Below are positions 54,600 through 62,653 of a stretch of DNA of 64,000 nucleotides, one piece after another. Every line of letters starts with the position of its first letter. Position 1 is the stretch's first letter. The notes under the pieces were generated by a model. It was given only the letters and a program-made list of their open reading frames with translations. It had not been told where the DNA came from and searched no databases. A program made the translations under genes and the position numbers. Location of the stretch: assembly GCF_044377145.1 (NCBI RefSeq), contig NZ_JBILJQ010000003.1:1-64000 (forward strand), given 5' to 3'. The stretch is from Aquimonas sp044377145 (GTDB lineage: Bacteria > Pseudomonadota > Gammaproteobacteria > Xanthomonadales > Xanthomonadaceae).

Positions 54600-54988
54600 G
54601 GCATTTCCCAGCTCCGGGCAATGTAGTGAATGCCGGTTGCACCGCTGAATTCCGCTGGCGCCGCGACCAGTTCAAGGCGCACTTTGGCCCGAAAGTGTGG
54701 CGCGAGCGCGTGCGCCGGAAAGCCGATCACCAGCCGGCGAGCTGCCGAATCGCCGCCTTCGGTTCGGAGCTCGAGCGCTTCGACTCGGTATACCTCGCCG
54801 CCGATCTGCACGCACGCGGGGAGCTCATTCGACAATCGGCCGTCATCGCAGTAGTCGACGAACCAACCCGTGAACTCTGGGTTGGTGATAGTTGCAACGA
54901 GGATCTGCGGCGTGGTCAGGGGAACAGGCTGAGTGGCGCAAGCTGCCACGAGCAGCGCGAAGAACGTCGTCGTCACCCCTGCTATCAC
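54596..54988 (-). CDS. Hypothetical lipoprotein
   Basis: A 130-residue protein with a lipoprotein signal: MIAGVTTTFFALLVAAC, lipobox VAAC, Cys17. The mature part (ILVATITNPEFTGWFVDYCD, ACVQIGGEVYRVEALEL, ARRLVIGFPAHALAPHFRAK) is strand-rich and not assigned to a family. Forms a two-gene unit with the 100-residue gene through an ATGA overlap. Confidence 0.6.
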   Translation of the reverse strand: MIAGVTTTFFALLVAACATQPVPLTTPQILVATITNPEFTGWFVDYCDDGRLSNELPACVQIGGEVYRVEALELRTEGGDSAARRLVIGFPAHALAPHFRAKVRLELVAAPAEFSGATGIHYIARSWEMP

Positions 54989-55027
54989 GGCTGGCTTTGC
55001 GGTTGGCAGGCCCCTGCCCTACGCTCC

Positions 55028-55912
55028 CTAAGGCTCAAACCCATCGCTGAAGACCAAAGGCAAGTAGCTCATCGAAACAAACTGCGGGCGGGTGCCGACC
55101 AGCTGGCCTTCGGGAGAGAAAAAGGCGGCAAAGAAGGAAATTCCGCTCGCGTCCTGCGCACCGCCCGCGACCTCGATGTCGAGCTCGATTCGTGAGCCCG
55201 GAGGCAGGTAGACGCGTCCGTCAGGCTGAGGACAAACGGCGCCGCCGGAGCTGCGACACCTGTCGCGGTAACTGTTGTTCGACGTCACGCTCAGATACCC
55301 CTCGATCACACTGCTGGGGCCAGCGTTGTCCAGCTCGAAGGTCCAGCGCAGATAGCCATCGGGTAGTGGCGTTGGGGTCCGATCAAGCAACCGCATTCCG
55401 GTGTTGTGCTGGCCGATCAGCCGTAACCAAGTGGCGTCGACATCCAGCCCGGGGCCGGCGCCGGTCGGCGAGGTTTCCGCGCTGACGAAACCGGAGACCA
55501 CACGCAGCCCGCGCGCATCCGGATGGCTGCTCAGCGGCAAGTGCAGATTCGTCATGGCTTGGCCTGGCAGCAGCGCCGAGAAAATGCAGCGGACGCTCTG
55601 CGGGCCGGTACGCGGACACAGAGGCAGGCCGTCGACCAGCAGTCGGATGTCCGCGTCCTCCCGCAGGATCAGCACAGGGTGCTCGGCCACATCGGGGCCC
55701 AAGCTTTCGACGTCATAGCGCAGGTGGGTGAGCGCGCCCGCGGCGACAGTCTGCGGCGCGATGTTCAGGGTCAGACGGAAATCCGTGTAGTACCCCTGCC
55801 GCTTGAGGACCTCGGCCCAGGCAGGTGCATTCACTGCGATCAAGCCAAGCCCGGCCAGCGCGCCGGCAAAAATCAGACGTGGCAGTACCACGCGAACAAC
55901 ATCAATCGGCAT
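55028..55912 (-). CDS. Secreted protein with C-terminal FSDGFEP motif
   Basis: A 294-residue exported protein: signal peptide to about residue 33 (FAGALAGLGLIAVNAPAWA), then two beta domains with the texture of DUF11/CARDB-like repeats (LNIAPQTVAAGALTHLRYDV, YLRWTFELDNAGPSSVIEGY). It ends PLVFSDGFEP. Proteins ending in a (F/I)(S/A)DGFE tail are common in Lysobacterales and the tail is thought to be a sorting or processing signal, normally followed by a few more residues (knowledge-based). It is 10 bases downstream of the O-antigen-ligase-like gene and likely cotranscribed with it. Confidence 0.7.
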   Translation of the reverse strand: MPIDVVRVVLPRLIFAGALAGLGLIAVNAPAWAEVLKRQGYYTDFRLTLNIAPQTVAAGALTHLRYDVESLGPDVAEHPVLILREDADIRLLVDGLPLCPRTGPQSVRCIFSALLPGQAMTNLHLPLSSHPDARGLRVVSGFVSAETSPTGAGPGLDVDATWLRLIGQHNTGMRLLDRTPTPLPDGYLRWTFELDNAGPSSVIEGYLSVTSNNSYRDRCRSSGGAVCPQPDGRVYLPPGSRIELDIEVAGGAQDASGISFFAAFFSPEGQLVGTRPQFVSMSYLPLVFSDGFEP

Positions 55913-55922
55913 TTGATCCCCA

Positions 55923-57095
55923 TCACTCAGTCAGACGCAAAGGCACGAAGGCGCGCCGCGAAACTGGCGGCAGCGCAATCAAAACGAACCAGAACCAGAA
56001 CCACAGTCGCAGCGTGCTGGCTTCGACCAGACAGACCAGCACAAAAGACCCCCAAACAGCGGCAGGCAAGCTCCCCTGCGGCGCGCGACTCAGTAATGCT
56101 ATGAGCTTCACACTGGCAAGCGCCAGCAACAGCCCTCCGGAGCAGAGGATTTCCAGCGGCAAGCTGTGGGGCCAGGGCGTCAGTCGGGGGTCGATCAGGC
56201 CCTGCTGGAAGAGGCCGCCACTGCCCAATGCCTCCGGGTAGGCGGTGACAAACCCATGCGGGCCCACGCCCAGACCGGGATGCTCGACAAACAGCCCCCA
56301 GGCTGCCTGCCAAAGCTGAAGCCGCGCGCCTGCACTGTCCATGCTCTTCTCGAAGACGCCAGGCACCAGCCATGCCGAAAGCAACAAAACGCCCAGTGCG
56401 ATAGCGCCAGCGCCAACGACCGCCAATCGCCGCTGCCGCGACCGGCTGCTCAATTCTGTCGACACTGCCAGCACCAGTACCAGCAGACCCAGGCGCGACT
56501 GCAGGACGATCAAGGCGGCAGCCAGCAATAGGCTGAGCGCGAGCACGCTGCCGACTCGCCACCCGTCTGACTCCTTGCGGGCGCGCGACCAGCGCCACCA
56601 GAGCGGCCACAGACAGCCCATCCATGCGAGGTCGTTGGGCACCACCAGCCATGGCAACGCGACCGCGTAGACCAGTTGCTCGGGGCGGTCGGCGGGCAAG
56701 GCCAGCAGCACCTGCAGACAGGCGCCAAGGCCAAGCACGGTCAGCGCCAGCACCGTGGACTCGAAGGCCTCACCCGGGTGGCGAGCGTGCGCGCGCGGTA
56801 GCACCAGTGCGCCCAGCAGCGCGATCGCGGCGGGCACCGACAGCGACAACGCGCGCTGTGGGTCCAGAGCGAACGTAGCGGCGATCAGCCAAGCCAGGCC
56901 GAACCCGAGCATGCCGAACTCAAGCGCGCTGGGCCGCCTAGAGAAGTCCACTTGACCGAGAAGGCCGGCGACCGCCAGGCCGCACAGCAGTGCAGGCAGC
57001 GCGTAGGTCACCGTCACCGCATGCCCGTGCAGCACGATGAAACTGCCCCAGCCGAGCGCGGCCCAGGGCCAGTGGAGAACGGCTGAGGGCCTCAT
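55923..57095 (-). CDS. O-antigen ligase/polymerase-like membrane protein
   Basis: A 390-residue polytopic protein of about ten hydrophobic helices (e.g. LLLAAALIVLQSRLGLLVLVL). The periplasmic loop with GLGVGPHGFVTAYPEAL and PWPHSLPLEILCSGGLLLAL matches the Wzy_C/O-antigen ligase pattern (G.G...F...HN/HS...E). Such proteins polymerise or ligate glycans outside the inner membrane. No glycosyltransferases or Wzx flank it. The start at 57095 (MRPSAVLHW) is chosen because an upstream extension is Ser/Pro-rich and unlike a membrane protein. Confidence 0.7.
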   Translation of the reverse strand: MRPSAVLHWPWAALGWGSFIVLHGHAVTVTYALPALLCGLAVAGLLGQVDFSRRPSALEFGMLGFGLAWLIAATFALDPQRALSLSVPAAIALLGALVLPRAHARHPGEAFESTVLALTVLGLGACLQVLLALPADRPEQLVYAVALPWLVVPNDLAWMGCLWPLWWRWSRARKESDGWRVGSVLALSLLLAAALIVLQSRLGLLVLVLAVSTELSSRSRQRRLAVVGAGAIALGVLLLSAWLVPGVFEKSMDSAGARLQLWQAAWGLFVEHPGLGVGPHGFVTAYPEALGSGGLFQQGLIDPRLTPWPHSLPLEILCSGGLLLALASVKLIALLSRAPQGSLPAAVWGSFVLVCLVEASTLRLWFWFWFVLIALPPVSRRAFVPLRLTE

Positions 57096-57311
57096 GTGTG
57101 CTGGGGACAGTTCCGAAGAGCCCGCGGCTGCGGACGGCGCGGGCATTGTTCCAGAGTGCGGGCAGCTCCGTGCGCGCGCAGCGGCAGGCGATGGGCTACT
57201 GCTGCGTCGCGCGCTTCGATGTGCTCCACCCGAACGCACCGGATGCCCTGCCGAAAGAATGCGCAAGCGGGCAGCTCTTGCCGAGAGCTCCGAACCGGCG
57301 CCCTTGGCCGG

Positions 57312-57554
57312 CTAGCTACGCTCCCAGCGCCTGAGCGACCGGGCAACTTGCTCGTCGTGAACGATCAAAGCGCCCGAATGGCACCAACGGAGAAACGCGA
57401 CGATGACGGCGCGCTGCTCACAATTGCAGCGTGAGCGGAAGTTGAGCTCAACCGGCTGAGCCTTTGCGTAGCGGCCAAAGTTCGCGAGAGCGTCGATCGT
57501 GTGATCGAGTACCAGCAGCTGGTTTCTGCGCGGGCTTCGTACGCACGAGCTCAT
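57312..57554 (-). CDS. Short hypothetical frame, possibly a remnant
   Basis: An 80-residue frame beginning MSSCVRSPRRNQLLVLDHTI and containing VELNFRSRCNCEQRAVIVAF. The same reading frame continues upstream as DYIEQNPNPIRVELSQDWFVILPAY, which looks like protein, but I find no clear start codon with a ribosome-binding site. The rest of the 634-bp gap (57096-57729) is empty. Family not recognised. Confidence 0.3.
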   Translation of the reverse strand: MSSCVRSPRRNQLLVLDHTIDALANFGRYAKAQPVELNFRSRCNCEQRAVIVAFLRWCHSGALIVHDEQVARSLRRWERS

Positions 57555-57729
57555 ATAGGCGGGCAGGATGACGAACCAATCCTGCGAAAGCTCGACGCGA
57601 ATCGGGTTGGGATTCTGCTCGATGTAGTCGTCCCTCAGGTCCGCTCGACGCGCTGGAACTCGCGCTGAATGGCCGCAAGAAGATCCGCCGCATCGGCAAC
57701 CCCGCTGGGAGCGGGCTTGACGTTGCGGC

Positions 57730-58209
57730 TCACCCTTCCCCCAAAGCCTTGAGCAAGCGCTTCACCTCTTCGCGCAAGCGCACCAGCTTGTCCGGGTTCA
57801 AGGTGGTGGCGCAGGCGACGCCGTGCGGAATGCCCACGGCGCGCTCGCGCAGGTCCTGGCCTTGCGCAGTCACGCGGACGAAGACGCGGCGCTCGTCCTC
57901 GCTGCAGCGTTTGCGTTCGACGAGGCCGGCGGCTTCAAGGCGTTTCAGCAAGGGCGTCAGCGTGCCGGAATCCAGATGCAGGGCCTGGCCGAGTTCGCCC
58001 ACACTGCGCTTGCCGTGCTGCCACAGCACCAGCATCACCAGGTACTGCGGGTAGGTCAGTTCCAGTTGATCCAACAGCGGGCGGTACAGGCGCTGGATGC
58101 GGTTGCTGGCCGCATACAGCGCGAAACACAGCTGCTGATCCAGGTGCAGTGGGTCGGTGATGCCCGCCGCGCAGGCAGTGGTGTCGGGCTTGGGTTTGGC
58201 GGCGGGCAT
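57730..58209 (-). CDS. ohrR: OhrR, MarR-family organic peroxide sensor
   Basis: A 159-residue winged-helix repressor of the OhrR type. LDQQLCFALYAASNRIQRLY carries the peroxide-sensing Cys28; YPQYLVMLVLWQHGKRSVGELGQALHLDSG is the HTH. A second Cys at 133 places it in the two-Cys class like Xanthomonas OhrR, which is oxidised to a disulfide and releases its operator. Start chosen at 58209 (MPAAKPKPD). It follows the Old Yellow Enzyme gene by 13 bases and probably represses ohr through the palindrome at 60076-60096. Confidence 0.92.
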   Translation of the reverse strand: MPAAKPKPDTTACAAGITDPLHLDQQLCFALYAASNRIQRLYRPLLDQLELTYPQYLVMLVLWQHGKRSVGELGQALHLDSGTLTPLLKRLEAAGLVERKRCSEDERRVFVRVTAQGQDLRERAVGIPHGVACATTLNPDKLVRLREEVKRLLKALGEG

Positions 58210-58222
58210 GGGCTGCGCAGGG

Positions 58223-59314
58223 TCAGTCGGGCAGGAAGGGGTAGTCGGTATAGCCTTTGGCCCCGCCGCCGTAAAGCGTGGCGGCATCCAGCGGGTTCAG
58301 TGCGCGCCCTTCGCGCAGGCGGCGCACCAGGTCGGGGTTGCTGATGAACAGCCGGCCAAAGCAGAACAGATCCGCAGCACCGGCGGCCAAGCGCGATTCC
58401 GCCATGGCGTGGTCGTAGCCGTTGTTGACCATCCACGCACCGCTGAATTTGGCGCGCAGTGCGGCGAAGTCGAAGCTCGGGTCGATATCGCGGTCACCGC
58501 CGGTAGCGCCTTCGATCACGTGCACATAGGCCAGCGGGTGCGCGGCGATGCGCTCGACGGCACGCTCGAAAAGCGCCTGCGGCTGGCTGTCGGCGACGTC
58601 ATTGAAAGGCGCCACAGGAGACAGGCGCACGCCGACGCGCTCGGCGCCGACGGCAGCCACGACGGCGTCGGTGACTTCGGCCAAGAAGCGCGTGCGGTTT
58701 TCGATCGAGCCACCGTACTCGTCGCTGCGCTGATTGCTGCTGTCGCGCAGAAACTGGTCGATCAGATAACCGTTGGCGGCGTGCACTTCGACTCCGTCGA
58801 AGCCGGCCGTGATTGCATTTCGGGCGGCCTGGGCATAGTCGGCGATGGTGCTGCGGATGTCGTCCAGCGTCATGGCGCGCGGGGATGAGACATCGACAAA
58901 TCCTTCGGTGGTGAAGGTCTTTGATTTCGCCGTCAACGCCGAAGGTGCGACCGGTGCGGCGCCGTCAGGCAGCAAGGACGTGTGCGAGATGCGGCCCACA
59001 TGCCACAGCTGCAGGAAGATTTTGCCGCCTTCGGCGTGCACTGCGGCGGTGACGCGCTTCCAGGCGTCGATCTGTGCGTCGGAGTAGATGCCCGGCGTGT
59101 CCAGATAGCCCTGCCCCATCGGTGAGATCTGGCTCGCCTCGGTGATGATCAGGCCGGCGCTGGCGCGCTGGCGGTAGTACTCGATGGCGAGGTCGGTCGG
59201 CACGCGGCCGGGGCCGGCGCGGTTGCGGGTCAGCGGCGCCATGATCAGGCGATTGGCGAGCTCGATGGAGCCGAGCTTGAAAGGTGCAAACAGGGGGGAG
59301 GTTGAGGTGCTCAT
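58223..59314 (-). CDS. Old Yellow Enzyme family flavin oxidoreductase (NemA-like)
   Basis: A 363-residue TIM-barrel FMN enzyme that reduces activated C=C bonds with NAD(P)H, in a class acting on enones, N-ethylmaleimide and nitrate esters. Typical segments: NRLIMAPLTRNRAGPGRVPT at the start, GGKIFLQLWHVGRISH, the HAANGYLIDQFLRDSSNQR segment with the substrate-binding His/Asn pair, EYGGSIENRTRFL and a C-terminal GRLFISNPDLVRRL. Located directly upstream of ohrR, so likely in the peroxide or electrophile response. Start at 59314 (MSTSTSPL). Confidence 0.9.
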   Translation of the reverse strand: MSTSTSPLFAPFKLGSIELANRLIMAPLTRNRAGPGRVPTDLAIEYYRQRASAGLIITEASQISPMGQGYLDTPGIYSDAQIDAWKRVTAAVHAEGGKIFLQLWHVGRISHTSLLPDGAAPVAPSALTAKSKTFTTEGFVDVSSPRAMTLDDIRSTIADYAQAARNAITAGFDGVEVHAANGYLIDQFLRDSSNQRSDEYGGSIENRTRFLAEVTDAVVAAVGAERVGVRLSPVAPFNDVADSQPQALFERAVERIAAHPLAYVHVIEGATGGDRDIDPSFDFAALRAKFSGAWMVNNGYDHAMAESRLAAGAADLFCFGRLFISNPDLVRRLREGRALNPLDAATLYGGGAKGYTDYPFLPD

Positions 59315-59508
59315 GCTGTCCTTGGCGTGGCTGGGGGGTGTGCGCGGGCGTCGATTCGTGGCGCAGGTTGGGCGCTTCTCAGTGAGATTGATGTGGGCGT
59401 CTGGGCTCCCGGCCGAACGGGTCGGGTTGGGTTGATGACGCGACTTGATCGGTGGAGCGGAGTCTCGATTGAACTGGGGCTCTCGCTCCGCGCGGACCCT
59501 CTCGCCCA

Positions 59509-59530
59509 CCCCTCTCCCACGGGAGAGGGG
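59509..59530. repeat. Palindromic repeat CCCCTCTCCC-ac-GGGAGAGGGG
   Basis: Perfect 10-bp arms with a two-base centre. This CCCTCTCCC palindrome is a frequent intergenic element in high-GC gammaproteobacteria (general knowledge) and may also act as a terminator for ohr. It sits in the 306-bp gap between ohr and the Old Yellow Enzyme gene. Confidence 0.7.
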
Positions 59531-59620
59531 CTTTGGAGCGTGGCGTTTTGTCGATCCGAGGTGGCTTGGGTCGCTGGCGCTGAAGGCACTGATGCCCTGC
59601 CCCGTGCTCCGCGCGCAGGC

Positions 59621-60037
59621 TCAGACCGCGCTGGCGCTCACTTCGACCGGGATATTGCCGCGAGTGGCTTTAGAGTACGGGCAGACTTCGTGTGCGCCGT
59701 CGGCCAGTGCCTGGGCGGTGGCTGCATCGACGCCGCCGACGATGGCGTGCAGGCGCACGGCCAGGCCGAAGCTGGTCTCGTCCTTGCCGATGTCCACTTC
59801 AGCTTCGATCTTGGCGCTGCTGATGGCGATGCCGCGAGTGCGCGCGACCAGGCGCAGGGCGCCCTCGAAACAGGCCGCATAGCCGGCGGCGAACAACTGC
59901 TCGGGATTGGTGGCGCCGCCTTTGCCGCCGAGGCCGGTCGGCAACTGCAGCTGCTGATCGATGAAGCCATCGTCAGAGGTGACGCGGCCTTCGCGGCCGC
60001 CAACGGCGGTGGCACGTGCGGTGTACATCGGGGTCAT
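59621..60037 (-). CDS. ohr: Organic hydroperoxide reductase Ohr
   Basis: A 138-residue Ohr/OsmC-family thiol peroxidase reducing organic and fatty-acid hydroperoxides. The catalytic cysteines are visible: Cys56 in AGYAACFEGAL and Cys119 in HEVCPYSKATRGN, with Arg18 (GREGRVTSDDG) and Glu46 (ATNPEQLFA) of the active site. The sequence pattern and length fit Ohr rather than OsmC. Start at 60037 (MTPMYTA) has an AGGAGCAGG site upstream. Regulated by OhrR through the palindrome immediately upstream. Confidence 0.95.
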   Translation of the reverse strand: MTPMYTARATAVGGREGRVTSDDGFIDQQLQLPTGLGGKGGATNPEQLFAAGYAACFEGALRLVARTRGIAISSAKIEAEVDIGKDETSFGLAVRLHAIVGGVDAATAQALADGAHEVCPYSKATRGNIPVEVSASAV

Positions 60038-60071
60038 GGCCTGCTCCTGCTTGCGGGTTGGAGTGGCGAAT

Positions 60072-60100
60072 TTATATTGCGTGCAATTAGATTGCAAGAA
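60072..60100 (-). promoter_or_regulatory. OhrR-type operator and promoter of ohr
   Basis: TGCAATTAGATTGCA (60082-60096) is a palindrome with 6-bp arms around TAG, and ATTGCGTGCAAT (60076-60087) is another overlapping palindrome. On the minus strand TTGCAA (60097-60092) could be a -35 and TATAAA shortly after a -10, so binding would block the promoter. The pattern resembles the Xanthomonas OhrR box. Confidence 0.75.
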
Positions 60101-60127
60101 CTGTTTTGTCGAGCCGGTGTGAGCGGC

Positions 60128-61003
60128 TCACAGCGTCAGCCACTGGCCACCGCTGACCCGCTCACGGCCTTCGAGGTCGACCCAAGTTGCCACCTCGGCG
60201 AAGCCGGCCGCCTGCAGCAGATCGCGCATGCCCTCGCCCTGTCGCCAGCCGTGCTCGCACAGCAGCCAAGCACCGGGGTTCAGATGCATTGGTGCTGCGG
60301 CGACAATGCGACGCAGATCGTCGAACCCGTCCGCGCCAGAGGCGAGCGCCGAGCGCGGCTCGAAGCGCAGGTCGCCCTGATCCAGATGTGCATCGGCGCT
60401 CTCGATGTAGGGCGGATTGCTCAGCACCATATCGAAACGCGCGTCCGCGAACGGCTCGAACCAGTCACCGCAGACAAAGCGCACCCGCTGCAGCCCGAGC
60501 GCTCCCGCATTGGTCGTGGCGACCTCCAGCGCGGCCCTGCTGGCGTCGCTGGCGATCACCTCAAGCTCGGGCCGCTGATGCGCAATCGCCAGCGCGATCG
60601 CGCCGCTGCCGGTGCCGAGATCGAGCACGCGCAGGCCGGCTCGGCGCGGCAGACGCGCCAGCGCCAGTTCGACCAGGGTCTCGGTGTCAGCGCGTGGGAT
60701 CAACGTCGCCGGGCTGACCTGCAGGCGCAGGCCGTAGAACTCGCGCTCGCCCAGCACATAGGCGATCGGCTCTCCGCTGACGCGCCGGTTCACGTGCGCG
60801 CCGAACTGCGCGATCTGCGCGTCACTGAGACCGTCATCCGCATGTGCAAACAGCCAGGCGCGGCCCACGCCGAGCGTTGCTGCGAGCAGCACTTCGGCCT
60901 CTCGACGGGCGTCCTCGCCCGTCAACGCGACAGTCGCACGCTGCAGTGCCTCGCGCACTCGGCTGCCAACGCTGAGTTCGAATCGGGTCGTAGCATCGGG
61001 CAT
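60128..61003 (-). CDS. prmC: Peptide chain release factor N5-glutamine methyltransferase PrmC
   Basis: A 291-residue SAM-dependent methyltransferase that modifies the GGQ glutamine of RF1/RF2. The N-terminal helical domain is followed by the SAM motif LDLGTGSGAIALAIA (~127-141) and the NPPY motif at 196-199 (VLSNPPYIES), diagnostic of PrmC/HemK. Start chosen at 61003 (MPDATTRF); an upstream in-frame extension has no family sequence. No prfA is adjacent. It ends 90 bases before ohr. Confidence 0.95.
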   Translation of the reverse strand: MPDATTRFELSVGSRVREALQRATVALTGEDARREAEVLLAATLGVGRAWLFAHADDGLSDAQIAQFGAHVNRRVSGEPIAYVLGEREFYGLRLQVSPATLIPRADTETLVELALARLPRRAGLRVLDLGTGSGAIALAIAHQRPELEVIASDASRAALEVATTNAGALGLQRVRFVCGDWFEPFADARFDMVLSNPPYIESADAHLDQGDLRFEPRSALASGADGFDDLRRIVAAAPMHLNPGAWLLCEHGWRQGEGMRDLLQAAGFAEVATWVDLEGRERVSGGQWLTL

Positions 61004-61084
61004 GAGCAATCGGGCCGGCCAACAGGAGCCGAAGTTTGGCAGACGCGGGCGCCATCCACGTGCTGGCTGGGGCATGATTCGCTG

Positions 61085-61936
61085 ATGCCCCAGCCACCTG
61101 TCCACGCCCTGCCCGCGCTGCTCGATCGGTCCTTTCTGCTGTGGTGGCGCAGCCTTGCCTACACCGCGCCCTTGGCCCTGATCGGCGCGCTGCCCGGTCT
61201 GCTGAATCCAATTCGCCTGCCCAGCCTGGAAAGCCTGCAGCAGGATCCCGAAGCCGGCGCGCTGGCCTTTATCGAACCGCTGACCCACAGCGCCACCTGG
61301 TGGTTGTTGGCCGCTGCAGCGCTGTTCGCACTGTGGCTGCACTCGGCGCAGGCGATCTGCATCGATGCCGTCGGCCGCGGCGGCAAAGCCCAGCCGCTGC
61401 ATGCGCTGATGCGGGCACTGCTGGGATTGCCGCGATTGGTGGGTACGGTGCTGGCCTGTGTCGTGCTCGGTGCAGTGGCCTTGATGCCTTTATTGCTGTG
61501 GTCAGGTTGGCTGGGCCTGCAAGGGCTGCCCTTGCCAGTGCTGCTGGCCCTGTCGATGCTGGGCAGCGCGCTGTGGGCGGTGCCGCTGTGCTGGCTGCCG
61601 ATCGTGCTGATGTTCGCCCCGTATGCGAGTGCACTGGACCGCGCCAATCCACTGGCCACGCTGGCCGGAAGTCGCGCGCGAGTGCGTGGACAGTGGTGGC
61701 GGCTGATGGTGTTCGTGTCGATCCCGAGCACTCTCTACCTGGGCGCGGCCTCGGTGCTGGCGCTGGCGCCGGCCACCGTACAGACCAGTGCGCGGCAGAT
61801 CGGCTGGGATCTCGATGCCGAGCTGGTGCAAGCGCTGGTGCAGGCCGCCGGCTTGCTGGTGGCTGCGCTGGGCGGGCCGATGATGCATGCCTGCCTGATC
61901 AGCGCCTGGCGCGAACCTGCGTCGCCCGGGCGGTAG
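61085..61936 (+). CDS. Polytopic inner-membrane protein of unknown function
   Basis: A 283-residue protein with about five or six transmembrane helices (e.g. LAYTAPLALIGALPGLL, LVGTVLACVVLGAVALMPLLL, AVPLCWLPIVLMFAPYA). The segment FAPYASALDRANPLATLAGS followed by RARVRGQWWRLMVFVSIP resembles, in arrangement, YciC/BPSS1780-type membrane proteins with an A-S-x-x-L..SW-like loop, but I would not assign it. Divergent from prmC, convergent with the DUF5706 gene. Confidence 0.6.
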   Translation: MPQPPVHALPALLDRSFLLWWRSLAYTAPLALIGALPGLLNPIRLPSLESLQQDPEAGALAFIEPLTHSATWWLLAAAALFALWLHSAQAICIDAVGRGGKAQPLHALMRALLGLPRLVGTVLACVVLGAVALMPLLLWSGWLGLQGLPLPVLLALSMLGSALWAVPLCWLPIVLMFAPYASALDRANPLATLAGSRARVRGQWWRLMVFVSIPSTLYLGAASVLALAPATVQTSARQIGWDLDAELVQALVQAAGLLVAALGGPMMHACLISAWREPASPGR

Positions 61937-61997
61937 AACTCGATCCATCGCGCCAGCCTCGCCTGCGCAGATCACGTGGCAGCGCGTTTGGCCGCGA

Positions 61998-62585
61998 TCA
62001 GTACAGCAGCTGCACGCCCTGAATCAGGCTCGAGAGCACGAATCCCGCCAGGAAAAACAGGTAGGACAGGCGCAGATAGCGGTACTTGAAGTGCGACAGG
62101 TAGTAGCCGAGCCCGTACAGATCGCGGGCCATGGTGCGATAGATATCGCCCTGGCCTTGCAGCACGTTGGCGACTTCGCGCTCGAAGCGCTCTCGCTTGA
62201 GTTCGGCGAAGTGGCCGAAGAACAGCAGATTGAAGCCCGACGGCAACGGCGCATCCGGATCTTTCAGCTTGATCGGCCGATACTTCGGCAGCACCGCCAG
62301 CACGGCCAGAAACAACGCGAACAGCGTGAAACCCGACAGCACCGCCATCGCCAGTTTCATCTCCGGATCGCTGACCTGGCGCAGGCTCATGGTCAGCACA
62401 ATCGACGAGACGGTGATCAGGATATTGGCCTTGATGTCGGCCATCGTTGAGAGCTGCACGTGGTGTTGCTGCGCGGTGCGCAGCATGACGTCGGCCGTAT
62501 TGCGCTCGATCACGCGCTGGAACGGATCGCTGCTGGCCGCGGCATCACTGTTGATCGAAGCTTCGGCGGGTTCGGTGCTGGACAT
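61998..62585 (-). CDS. DUF5706 / Pycsar-effector-type membrane protein (orphan)
   Basis: A 195-residue protein. Residues ~30-60 contain LRTAQQHHVQLSTMADIKAN followed by ILITVSSIVLTMSL, then a second helix (MAVLSGFTLFALFLAVLAVL), an amphipathic region (AELKRERFEREVANVL, YRTMARDLYGLG) and a C-terminal helix (LSYLFFLAGFVLSSLIQGV). This is the layout of DUF5706 (PycTM-type) effectors, which in Pycsar anti-phage systems are opened by cCMP/cUMP to disrupt the membrane (family knowledge). No nucleotide cyclase gene is adjacent, so here it may have a housekeeping role. Confidence 0.65.
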   Translation of the reverse strand: MSSTEPAEASINSDAAASSDPFQRVIERNTADVMLRTAQQHHVQLSTMADIKANILITVSSIVLTMSLRQVSDPEMKLAMAVLSGFTLFALFLAVLAVLPKYRPIKLKDPDAPLPSGFNLLFFGHFAELKRERFEREVANVLQGQGDIYRTMARDLYGLGYYLSHFKYRYLRLSYLFFLAGFVLSSLIQGVQLLY

Positions 62586-62653
62586 GGCGGCCTGCGGTCT
62601 CGGACGAATGCGCAGATTAGCAGGGGCCGTGCGGCGCTCAGAGTGTCATCGGA

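Noticed and set aside
59327..61084. Long upstream extension of the membrane-protein gene at 61085
   Set aside because: The extension runs antisense through ohr and prmC; only the part from 61085 has membrane-protein character.
61998..62585. Complete Pycsar defence system
   Set aside because: Only the effector-type membrane protein is present; neighbours are a DadA-like oxidoreductase and an unrelated membrane protein, with no cyclase.
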